Source: DATBGO01 sp963785765 (GTDB lineage: Bacteria; Actinomycetota; Actinomycetes; Streptosporangiales; Streptosporangiaceae). From it: a stretch of DNA of 64,000 nt. Made by a program: the position numbers and the translations under genes. Of this stretch, positions 49,898 through 57,187 are shown piece after piece. Where the stretch lies: the NCBI GenBank assembly GCA_963785765.1, contig CAWAWM010000003.1, positions 186,001-250,000 on the forward strand. Direction: 5' to 3'. Each line of letters starts with the position of its first letter. Position 1 is the stretch's first letter. The notes below the pieces were generated by a model, which saw only the letters and a program-made list of their open reading frames with translations, was not told the origin of the DNA and ran no database searches.

Positions 49898-50307
49898 GGG
49901 GCGCGCTGGTCCTGGACGCGGAAGGCCTCGTCAAGCTCGCTAGCGGCGATCCCCGGGTCCGGCATCGCTTCGAGGCGGCCCGTCGACGACGAGGCCGGGT
50001 TGTCACGGCAGCATCGACCCTTCCTGAGGTTCTGCGCGGCGGGCCGAGAGACGCATCTCTGCATCGCGTCCTTGGCCGAATCACTGTGGTCGGCATTGAG
50101 AAAGAAACGGGCCGGGCGGCCGGCGAGCTGCTGGGCCGGTCCGGGATGTCCGGTCACCGGTGTGCCCTTGATGCGCTGGTCGCCGTGGTAGCGCTGGCCC
50201 AGCCGCGGCCGGTGGTCCTGCTCACCAGCGACGTCGATGACCTGGCGCGCCTCACCGATGAGCCTGGCCCTCCCCGGGCGGAACGGATCAAGGTCGCCCG
50301 CATCTGA
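49873..50307 (+). CDS. PIN-domain toxin (VapC-like ribonuclease)
   Basis: 144 residues. PIN acids are in place: Asp in LVLDAEGLVKLASG, Glu in STLPEVLRGG, Asp in RCALDALVAVVAL and Asp in VLLTSDVDDLARL. VapC toxins cleave tRNA or rRNA when freed from VapB. The ATG at 49873 lies inside the antitoxin gene (25-bp overlap), so the pair is co-translated. No better start is in frame downstream before the first catalytic Asp. The RNA target is unknown. Confidence 0.82.
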   Translation: MARLREGVGGALVLDAEGLVKLASGDPRVRHRFEAARRRRGRVVTAASTLPEVLRGGPRDASLHRVLGRITVVGIEKETGRAAGELLGRSGMSGHRCALDALVAVVALAQPRPVVLLTSDVDDLARLTDEPGPPRAERIKVARI

Positions 50308-50335
50308 GCATCCCGATCCCGCGGGCGGCACCCGC

Positions 50336-50490
50336 GCTTCCCCGGCCACCGCATTCCCCCGGCCACCGCATTCCCCCGGGCGGCCGCATTCGCCCGGCCA
50401 CCGCACTTCCCCGGCTGCCGCACTTTCCCCGGCCACCGCATTCCCCCGGGCGGCCGCCCAGCACTCCCCGGGCGGCCGCCCGGCACTCCA
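50336..50490. repeat. Degenerate repeat array (CCGGCCACCGCATTCCCC-like)
   Basis: About eight imperfect copies of an 18-20 bp unit alternate with GGGCGGCCGC blocks in the 233-bp gap between the toxin gene and the carboxyltransferase gene. Nothing else is visible in the gap apart from the promoter box near its end. Confidence 0.8.
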
Positions 50491-50527
50491 TTTCCACCAC
50501 ACCTGGTCGCAGCAGGCACCGGGCGAA

Positions 50528-50533
50528 TATCGT
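50528..50533 (+). promoter_or_regulatory. Putative leaderless -10 box of the carboxylase operon
   Basis: TATCGT with 7 nt to the GTG at 50541; no Shine-Dalgarno sequence. Confidence 0.45.
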
Positions 50534-50540
50534 TCGGCAT

Positions 50541-52180
50541 GTGAACGTCCTCACTAGCGGTCTCGACACCAGCGGCGCGGAATACGCGTCCAGGCGTGCC
50601 GCGATGCTGGCCCGTGTCGCTGAGCTTGACGCCGAGCACGCTAAGGCGGTGGCGGGCGGCGGCCCGAAGTACGCCGAGCGGCACCGTAACCGCGGCAAGC
50701 TGAGCGCGCGGGAGCGGATCGAGCTGCTCATCGATCCGGATTCGCCGTTCCTCGAGCTGTCTCCGCTGGCCGCCTGGGGCACCGAATTCAATGTCGGCGG
50801 CAGCGTGGTGACCGGCATCGGCATTGTCGAGGGCACCGAGTGCGTGCTGTCAGCGAGCGACCCGACGGTCCGCGGCGGGTCGTCCAACCCCTGGACGCTG
50901 CGCAAGTCGCTGCGGGCCGGCGAGATCGCGCTGCGCAACCGGCTGCCGCTGATCAACCTGGTCGAGTCGGGCGGTGCCGACCTGCCCACCCAGAAAGAGA
51001 TCTTCATCCCGGGCGGGCAGATCTTCCGCGACCTGACCCGGCTGTCGGCGGCCGGAATCCCGACCATCGCGCTCGTCTTCGGCAACTCCACGGCAGGCGG
51101 TGCCTACGTGCCGGGGATGAGCGATTACGTGGTGATGGTCGAGGGCCGGGCCAAGGTGTTCCTCGGCGGCCCGCCGCTGGTCAAGATGGCCACCGGTGAG
51201 GAGTCCGATGACGAATCGCTCGGCGGCGGCCGGATGCACGCGCGCACCTCCGGCCTGGCCGACTACCTGGCCGCCGACGAGCAAGACGCGCTCCGGATCG
51301 GGCGGTCGATCGTCGCCCGGCTGAACTGGCGCAAGCTCGGCCAGCCGCCCGCCCGCACGCCGGCCCCGCCGGCCTGCAGCGAGGACGAGCTGCTCGGGAT
51401 CGTGCCCGAGGATCTGAAGGCCGCGTTCGATCCGCGGGAGGTGATCGCGCGGATCACCGACGGATCGGAGTTCGACGAGTTCAAGCCGCTCTACGGGACC
51501 AGCCTGGTGACCGGCTGGGCCGCGCTGCACGGCTACCCGATCGGGATCCTCGCCAACGCCCGCGGCGTGCTGTTCAGCGCGGAATCGCAGAAGGCAGCGC
51601 AATTCATCCAGCTGGCCAACCAGACCGGAACGCCGCTGCTGTTCCTGCAGAACACCACCGGCTACATGGTCGGCGCCAGCTACGAGCAGGCCGGGATCAT
51701 CAAGCACGGTGCCCTGATGATCAATGCCGTCTCCAACAGCCGGGTGCCGCACCTGACGGTCGTCCTCGGCGCCTCCTACGGGGCGGGCAATTACGGCATG
51801 TGCGGACGTGCCTACGACCCGCGGTTCCTGTTCAGCTGGCCGAGCGCTAAGTCGGCGGTGATGGGGCCCGCGCAGCTGGCCGGCGTGCTGTCGATCGTGG
51901 GCCGGCAGGCCGCGGTGGCGCGCGGCGAGCCTTACGACGAGACGGCCGACGCGGCGATGCGTGCAGCCGTGACGGAACAGATCGAGGCCGAGTCGCAGGC
52001 CTTCTTCCTGTCCGGCCGGATTTACGATGACGGCGTGCTCGACCCGCGGGACACCCGGACGGTCCTTGGCATCTGCCTGTCCGCCATCCAGAACGCGCCG
52101 CCGGGCTGGGCGGAGCCGAGCTGGGCGGTTCCGGCCGGCACCGCGACGGCGCCGGCGGCTACGGCGTGTTCCGGCTGTGA
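50541..52180 (+). CDS. Acyl-CoA carboxylase carboxyltransferase (beta) subunit, with a frame slip near the C-terminus
   Basis: About 546 residues if the frame is restored. Carboxyltransferase marks: KYAERHRNRGKLSARERIE, LVESGGADLPTQKEIFIPGG, NSTAGGAYVPGMSDYVVMV, GGPPLVKMATGEE, LLFLQNTTGYMVG and VLGASYGAGNYGMCGRAYDP, closest to methylcrotonyl/geranyl-CoA-type beta subunits. The frame is good to CLSAIQNAP, then runs on into downstream DNA. The expected end GGYGVFRL-stop is present one frame over (52155-52180), and that stop forms a GTGA overlap with the alpha subunit start. One missing base between about 52080 and 52150 is implied. Confidence 0.85.
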
Positions 52181-54228
52181 CGGGCACGCGGTTGATCACC
52201 AGGCTGCTCGTGGCCAACCGGGGGGAGATCGCCCGCCGGATCTTCCGCAGCTGCCGGGCGGAAGGCATCGGCTGCGTGGCGGTGTTCTCCGATCCCGATG
52301 CGGCGGCGCCGCATGCCGTCGAGGCCGACGCCGCGGTCCGGCTGCCCGGGGCCAGCCCGGCGGAGACCTACCTGAACGGGCCGGCGATCGTCGCTGCCGC
52401 CCTGGCCGCGGATGCAGACGCCATCCACCCCGGGTACGGCTTCCTGGCCGAGGACGCCGGATTCGCGCGGGCCGTCGGGGCCGCGGGCCTGACCTGGGTC
52501 GGGCCGCCCGCCGAGGCGATCGAGGCGATGGGATCAAAGATCATTTCGAAGCGGCTTGCGGCGGGCACCGGCGTCCCGGTGCTGCCGATGCTCGATCCGG
52601 AGTCGGTCACTTCCTTTCCGGTGCTGGTCAAGGCGTCCGGCGGCGGTGGCGGCCGCGGTATGCGGGTGGTCAGCAGCGCCGAGGAGCTGCCCGCCGCGCT
52701 GGAGGCGGCGCGCCGGGAGGCGCAGTCCGCCTTCGGCGACCCGACGGTCTTCTGCGAGCCGCTGCTGCCCGGCGCCCGCCACGTCGAGGTGCAGGTGCTG
52801 GTCGATACCCGTGGCTCGGTGTGGGCGCTGACCGAGCGGGACTGCTCCGTCCAGCGCAGATACCAGAAGGTGATCGAGGAGACGCCGTCCCCCGCCGTAA
52901 GCCCGCGGCTGCGCGATGAGCTGCTCGCGGCGGCGGCCGCCGTGACCAGGACCGTCGGATACACCGGCGCCGGTACTGCCGAGTTCCTGCTCACCCCGGC
53001 CGGAAAGTTCTACTTCCTGGAGTTCAACACCAGGCTGCAGGTCGAGCATCCGGTCACCGAGTGCGTGCACGGCATCGACCTGGTGGCGCTCCAGCTCAAC
53101 ATCGCCCAGGGCATGGCCCTGCCGCCGGGCCAGCCGGCCGCGGCTGGGCACGCGATTGAGGCCAGGCTCTATGCCGAGGACCCGGCCGCAGGTTACCTTC
53201 CGGCCGTCGGGACCATGCATACGCTGCGCTTCCCTGACGTTGACGCACGGTTCACGGTGCCGGCCAGCCAGGCCGGCCTGCGGCTGGACTCCGGCGTCGA
53301 GTCCGGCAGCGAGATCAGCCCGCATTACGATCCGATGCTCGCCAAGCTAATCGCCTGGGCGCCCACCAGGCAGGCCGCCGCCCGCAGGCTGGCCAGCGCG
53401 CTGGACCGGGCGCTGATCCACGGCCCGGCCACCAACCGCGCCCTGCTCGCCAGCGTGCTGCGCCATCCGGTGTTCCTGGCCGGCCAGGCCGACACGTCGC
53501 TACTGGCCGGCTACGACCTGGCCGGGCTGGCCCCCGGCGATGCGGCGGTCCGGCTGTCGGCGGTGGCCGCCGCGCTCGCCGACGCGGTGGCGGCCCGGGC
53601 GGCCGCGCCGATGGGCGGCAGCCTCCCTGGCGGCTGGCGGAATGTGGTCTCCCAGCCGCAACGCAGGTCCTATGACGGCCCGGCGGGCCGGATCGAGCTG
53701 GCCTACCGGTGGGGCCGGGACGGGTTCGAGATCGTAACGACGGCCCGCCACGACGGGGCCCGTGATGCGGGCCAGGGCGGGGCAGGCCAGGGCGAGGCCG
53801 GCCAGGGCGGGGCGGGCCACGCGGGCCCGGACGGTACCGGCGTGATCGGCGCGGCGCCAGATCACGTCCTGCTCGAGGTGGCCGGGGTGCGGCACAGGTT
53901 CGACGTGGCCCGGGCCGGGGGCGTCGTGTGGGTGGATTCCGGCTTCGGCGCGATCGCCCTCACCCCGGCCGAGCGGCTGCCTGCTCCGGCCGCCGCCGGG
54001 GAGCCTGGATCGCTGCTCGCGCCGATGCCGGGCACCCTGGTCCGGGCCGAGGTTTCCAGCGGCGAGCAGGTCCGGGCCGGGCAGCCGGTGCTCGTGCTGG
54101 AGGCGATGAAGATGGAGCACCTGATCCTGGCGCCCGCGGACGGGATCCTGACGGAACTGCGGGTCAAGCCCGGCACCCAGGTGGACGCCGGGGCCGTGCT
54201 GGCCATCGTGACCGGGGAGGATGCGTGA
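52177..54228 (+). CDS. Acyl-CoA carboxylase biotin carboxylase/BCCP (alpha) subunit
   Basis: 683 residues. Biotin carboxylase spans about 5-450: LLVANRGEIARRIFRS, DAIHPGYGFLAEDA, the ATP-grasp loop KASGGGGGRGMRVV, FLEFNTRLQVEHPVTE. A middle region carries a GQGGA/GQGEA repeat (about 530-550). The BCCP domain is at the end, with biotin Lys in LEAMKMEHL (about 645). This BC-BCCP fusion carries CO2-biotin for methylcrotonyl-, geranyl- or acyl-CoA carboxylases. The GTG overlaps the restored stop of the beta subunit, so the two are coupled. Confidence 0.93.
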   Translation: MTGTRLITRLLVANRGEIARRIFRSCRAEGIGCVAVFSDPDAAAPHAVEADAAVRLPGASPAETYLNGPAIVAAALAADADAIHPGYGFLAEDAGFARAVGAAGLTWVGPPAEAIEAMGSKIISKRLAAGTGVPVLPMLDPESVTSFPVLVKASGGGGGRGMRVVSSAEELPAALEAARREAQSAFGDPTVFCEPLLPGARHVEVQVLVDTRGSVWALTERDCSVQRRYQKVIEETPSPAVSPRLRDELLAAAAAVTRTVGYTGAGTAEFLLTPAGKFYFLEFNTRLQVEHPVTECVHGIDLVALQLNIAQGMALPPGQPAAAGHAIEARLYAEDPAAGYLPAVGTMHTLRFPDVDARFTVPASQAGLRLDSGVESGSEISPHYDPMLAKLIAWAPTRQAAARRLASALDRALIHGPATNRALLASVLRHPVFLAGQADTSLLAGYDLAGLAPGDAAVRLSAVAAALADAVAARAAAPMGGSLPGGWRNVVSQPQRRSYDGPAGRIELAYRWGRDGFEIVTTARHDGARDAGQGGAGQGEAGQGGAGHAGPDGTGVIGAAPDHVLLEVAGVRHRFDVARAGGVVWVDSGFGAIALTPAERLPAPAAAGEPGSLLAPMPGTLVRAEVSSGEQVRAGQPVLVLEAMKMEHLILAPADGILTELRVKPGTQVDAGAVLAIVTGEDA

Positions 54229-54989
54229 CCAGCCTGGTCCGCTACGAGGCGGCCGGCCAGGCAGCCACCATCACCCTGGATTCGCCCGCCAACCGGAACG
54301 CGCTGTCGGCCGCCCTGCTCACCCAGCTGCACGAGGCACTGGCCGGGGCGATGAGCGATCCGGGCATCCGGGTCATCGTGCTGACCGGGTCCGGCCCGGT
54401 GTTCTGCGCCGGCGCCGACCTGAAGGAGAGCAGGCAGCGGCCGGCCGCCGCGGCCGCCTTGTTCCCGCAGATCCTGCGGCTCATCTGGGACAGCGACAAG
54501 CCGGTCATCTGCCGGGCCAACGGGACCGCCCGGGCCGGCGGCATCGGCCTGATCGCGGCGTGCGACATCGCGATCGCGCCGGAGTCAGCCACGTTCGCGT
54601 TCACCGAGGTCAGGATCGGGGTGGCGGCCGCGATCATCGCGGTGACCTGCCTGCGCCGGATGGAGCCGCGGGCCGGGTATGAGTACTTCCTGACCGGCGA
54701 GACGTTCGACGCCGCCCGGGCCGCCGAGATCGGCCTGCTCACCCGCGCCGTACCGGACACCGACCTGGACGCGGAGACCGCCAGGTACGTGGGCCTGCTG
54801 CTGCGCGGCGCGCCAGGCGCGCTAGCCGCGACCAAGGCCATCCTGCGGGAGGTACCCGGGCTGCCGGTGGCTGACGGGCTGGCCCGGATGGCCGAGTTGT
54901 CGGCCAGCAGGTTCGCGTCGCAGGAGGCCCAGGAGGGGATGGCCGCGTTCGCGGACAAACGCCAGCCCAGCTGGATCGTCCAGTCGTGA
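54225..54989 (+). CDS. Enoyl-CoA hydratase (AtuE/LiuC-like)
   Basis: 254 residues, crotonase fold: ITLDSPANRNALSAALLTQL, VLTGSGPVFCAGADLKES (oxyanion loop), CRANGTARAGGIGLIAACDIAIA, and FTEVRIGVAAAIIAVTCLRR. The GTG overlaps the carboxylase alpha stop by 4 bp. In a carboxylase operon the expected reaction is hydration of 3-methylglutaconyl-CoA (leucine) or isohexenylglutaconyl-CoA (acyclic terpene). ARAGG instead of the usual VxGGG is a small deviation in the second oxyanion stretch. Confidence 0.88.
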   Translation: MTSLVRYEAAGQAATITLDSPANRNALSAALLTQLHEALAGAMSDPGIRVIVLTGSGPVFCAGADLKESRQRPAAAAALFPQILRLIWDSDKPVICRANGTARAGGIGLIAACDIAIAPESATFAFTEVRIGVAAAIIAVTCLRRMEPRAGYEYFLTGETFDAARAAEIGLLTRAVPDTDLDAETARYVGLLLRGAPGALAATKAILREVPGLPVADGLARMAELSASRFASQEAQEGMAAFADKRQPSWIVQS

Positions 54990-54996
54990 GGACACG

Positions 54997-56931
54997 ATGA
55001 GCGCCTCGGCCAGCACCCCGTCAGCAGGCGGCCCGGTGCTGCGGATCGCCAACTGCAGCGGTTTCTATGGCGACCGGCTGTCGGCGGCGCGCGAGATGGT
55101 CGATGGCGGCCCCATCGACGTCCTGACCGGCGACTGGCTCGCCGAGCTGACCATGCTGCTGCTGGCCAAGAGCAGGGACCGGGGCGGGCCAGGCTACGCC
55201 CGGACCTTCCTGACCCAGCTGGAGCAGGTGCTGGGCACCTGCCTGGAGCGCGGCATCAAGATCGTGTCGAACGCGGGCGGGCTGGACCCGGCCGGCTGCG
55301 CTGAGGCGGTCCGCGAGCTGGCGCGGCGGGCCGGGCTCGCCCCCGTCGTCGCCCATGTCGAAGGGGATGACCTGCTGGGACGCCTCGGCGAGCTGATGGC
55401 CGCCGGCCACGATCTGGCCCACGCCGACAGCGGCCAGCGGCTGGCCGACGCCGGGGTCACCCCGCTGACCGCCAACGCCTACCTGGGCGGCCTGCCGATC
55501 GCCGAGGCACTCAGGCAGGGCGCGGATGTGGTGGTGACCGGCCGGGTCACCGACGCCGCGCTCGCCGTGGGGCCGGGTATGTGGCGGTTCGGCTGGTCCG
55601 GTGCTGACCTGGACGCGCTGGCCGGGGCGGTGACCGCCGGCCACATCATCGAGTGCGGCTGCCAGGCGACCGGCGGCAACTACGCGTTCTTCGGTGCGGT
55701 GCCCGATCTCGCCCGGGCCGGCTTCCCGCTGGCCGAGCTGGCGCCGGACGGGTCGGTGGTGATCACCAAGCATCCGGGCACCGGCGGGCTGGTCAGCGTC
55801 GGCACCGTGACCGCTCAGCTGCTGTATGAGATAGGCGGCCCGCGCTACGCCAATCCGGACGTGATCACCAGGTTCGACACGATCCGGCTAGCCCAGGACG
55901 GGCCGGACCGGGTGCGGGTGAGCGGCTGCCGGGGCGAGCCGCCGCCAGCGGACCTGAAGGTCGCGCTCAACTACGCCGGCGGGTACCGCAACACCATGAT
56001 CTTGGTCATCGAGGGACTGGACGTGGCGGCCAAGGCGGAGGTGGCCCTGGAAACGATCTGGGCCAGGGTGCCCGGCGGGCGGCAGGGTTTCGGTGAGGTC
56101 TCCGTCGACCTGGTGGGCTCGGACCCCGCGCTGCTGCGCATCACCGTGCTGGACGCCGACCGCGCCCGGGTCGGCCGCAGATTCTCGGCCGCGGTCATCG
56201 AGACCGCGCTGGCCAGCTATCCGGGCCTGTTCGCGCTGACCCCGCCCGGCGACGGGTCGTCGTACGGGGTGTACTGGCCCGCCATGGTGCCCGCGTCCGC
56301 GGTGACCGCGCGCGTGATCATCAACGGCGAGCAGGTCTGGGCCGGACCCGCCCAGGCCCAGCCGCCGGCCGGGGCCGCGGCGGACGGACGGCGTTCCGAA
56401 GGTCCCGGCCCCGGAAGCACCGCACCCGAGACCACCGCACCCGAGACCACCGCACCCGAAACCACCGTGCCCGAAAGCACCGTGCCCGAAAGCACCGTGC
56501 CCGAAAGCACCGTGCCCGAAAGCACCGCACCCGAAAGCACCGTGCCCAAGGGCGCCGCCGCGCAGCAGCCTGCTCCGGGCCCGGTATCAGGAACCGTTCG
56601 GGTGCCGCTGGGCACGATCGCCGGCGCGCGCTCCGGCGACAAGGGCGGCAACGCCAACGTCGGGGTCTGGGTGCGCACGCCGGAGGCGTTCACCTGGCTG
56701 GACGGTTACCTGACCGCGGAGCGGCTGGCCGAGCTGGTGCCGTCGACGGCCGGGCTGGTCATCGAGCGGTACCGGCTGCCTAACCTGCTCGCGCTCAACT
56801 TCGTCGTGGTCGGCCTGCTCGGCCGTGGCGTCGCGGCCAGCACCCGCCTGGACGCCCAGGCCAAGGCGCTGGGCGAGGAACTGCGGGCGGCGGCGGCAGA
56901 CGTCCCCGAGGCCCTGATCCGGGGCCGCTGA
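54997..56931 (+). CDS. AtuA-like acyclic terpene utilisation protein (DUF1446)
   Basis: 644 residues. The DUF1446 domain (about 13-465) has IANCSGFYGDRLSAAREMV, DVLTGDWLAELTMLLL, IVSNAGGLDP, DVVVTGRVTDAALAVGP, HIIECGCQATGGNYAFF and ITKHPGTGGLVSVGTV. A linker of eight PE(S/T)T(A/V) repeats (about 475-520) leads to the C-terminal AtuA-like domain (LGTIAGARSGDKGGNANVGVW). AtuA is required for growth on citronellol in pseudomonads, but its reaction is not known. It starts 7 bp after the hydratase. Confidence 0.9.
   Translation: MSASASTPSAGGPVLRIANCSGFYGDRLSAAREMVDGGPIDVLTGDWLAELTMLLLAKSRDRGGPGYARTFLTQLEQVLGTCLERGIKIVSNAGGLDPAGCAEAVRELARRAGLAPVVAHVEGDDLLGRLGELMAAGHDLAHADSGQRLADAGVTPLTANAYLGGLPIAEALRQGADVVVTGRVTDAALAVGPGMWRFGWSGADLDALAGAVTAGHIIECGCQATGGNYAFFGAVPDLARAGFPLAELAPDGSVVITKHPGTGGLVSVGTVTAQLLYEIGGPRYANPDVITRFDTIRLAQDGPDRVRVSGCRGEPPPADLKVALNYAGGYRNTMILVIEGLDVAAKAEVALETIWARVPGGRQGFGEVSVDLVGSDPALLRITVLDADRARVGRRFSAAVIETALASYPGLFALTPPGDGSSYGVYWPAMVPASAVTARVIINGEQVWAGPAQAQPPAGAAADGRRSEGPGPGSTAPETTAPETTAPETTVPESTVPESTVPESTVPESTAPESTVPKGAAAQQPAPGPVSGTVRVPLGTIAGARSGDKGGNANVGVWVRTPEAFTWLDGYLTAERLAELVPSTAGLVIERYRLPNLLALNFVVVGLLGRGVAASTRLDAQAKALGEELRAAAADVPEALIRGR
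56423..56551 (+). repeat. Coding repeat, 15-bp unit (PESTV/PETTA)
   Basis: Eight 15-bp units such as CCCGAAAGCACCGTG encode PETTA x2, PETTV, PESTV x3, PESTA and PESTV between the two domains of the AtuA-like protein. Confidence 0.92.
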
Positions 56932-56944
56932 GCAGCCGCCGGCG

Positions 56945-57042
56945 GCATCCGCTGACCGGCGCGGACCCCCCAGCAAGGCATCCGCTGACCGGCGCGGACC
57001 CCCCAGCGAGGCATCCGCTGACCGGCGCGGACCCCCGGCGAG
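56945..57042. repeat. 33-bp tandem repeat, three copies
   Basis: Three near-identical 33-bp copies (GCATCCGCTGACCGGCGCGG plus ACCCCCCAGCGAG) lie directly after the AtuA-like stop and before the metH promoter. Copies differ at one or two positions and the third is slightly shortened. There are no unique spacers, so this is not a CRISPR. Confidence 0.93.
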
Positions 57043-57087
57043 GCGGCCGCGGCAGCCAGCCGAGCCCCGCCGCCCTGATGGCCTTGA

Positions 57088-57093
57088 TATCCT
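57088..57093 (+). promoter_or_regulatory. Candidate -10 box of metH
   Basis: TATCCT about 7 nt ahead of the expected start of the riboswitch transcript. Confidence 0.4.
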
Positions 57094-57100
57094 GAAGCCC

Positions 57101-57180
57101 CGGCCGAGAGGCGCTGCAACGGGCTCAGGCCCGCCACGCTCGGCCCGCACCGGCAACAAGGGCGCCTCCCTAGCGGGAGG
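57101..57180 (+). promoter_or_regulatory. S-adenosylhomocysteine (SAH) riboswitch with Shine-Dalgarno sequestor
   Basis: The leader of metH matches the SAH-riboswitch layout: P1 GAGGCGC (57108-57114) with GCGCCTC (57162-57168); core CTGCAAC; P2 CGGGC (57120-57124) with GCCCG (57129-57133); pseudoknot CCGA (57104-57107) with TCGG (57140-57143). Immediately after, CCTCCC (57165-57170) can pair with GGGAGG (57175-57180), the metH ribosome binding site, around a TAGC loop. CCTC is shared with P1, so SAH binding should free the site and switch translation on. The family is known upstream of SAH-recycling genes such as ahcY and metH. Confidence 0.82.
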
Positions 57181-57187
57181 TGGCCAG

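Noticed and set aside
50541..52919. A 792-residue carboxyltransferase fusion
   Set aside because: Residues beyond about 525 are the alpha-subunit gene read in the wrong frame; the true C-terminus and stop are in the neighbouring frame.
56945..57042. CRISPR-like array
   Set aside because: The 33-bp units are contiguous, with no unique spacers, and no cas genes are near.
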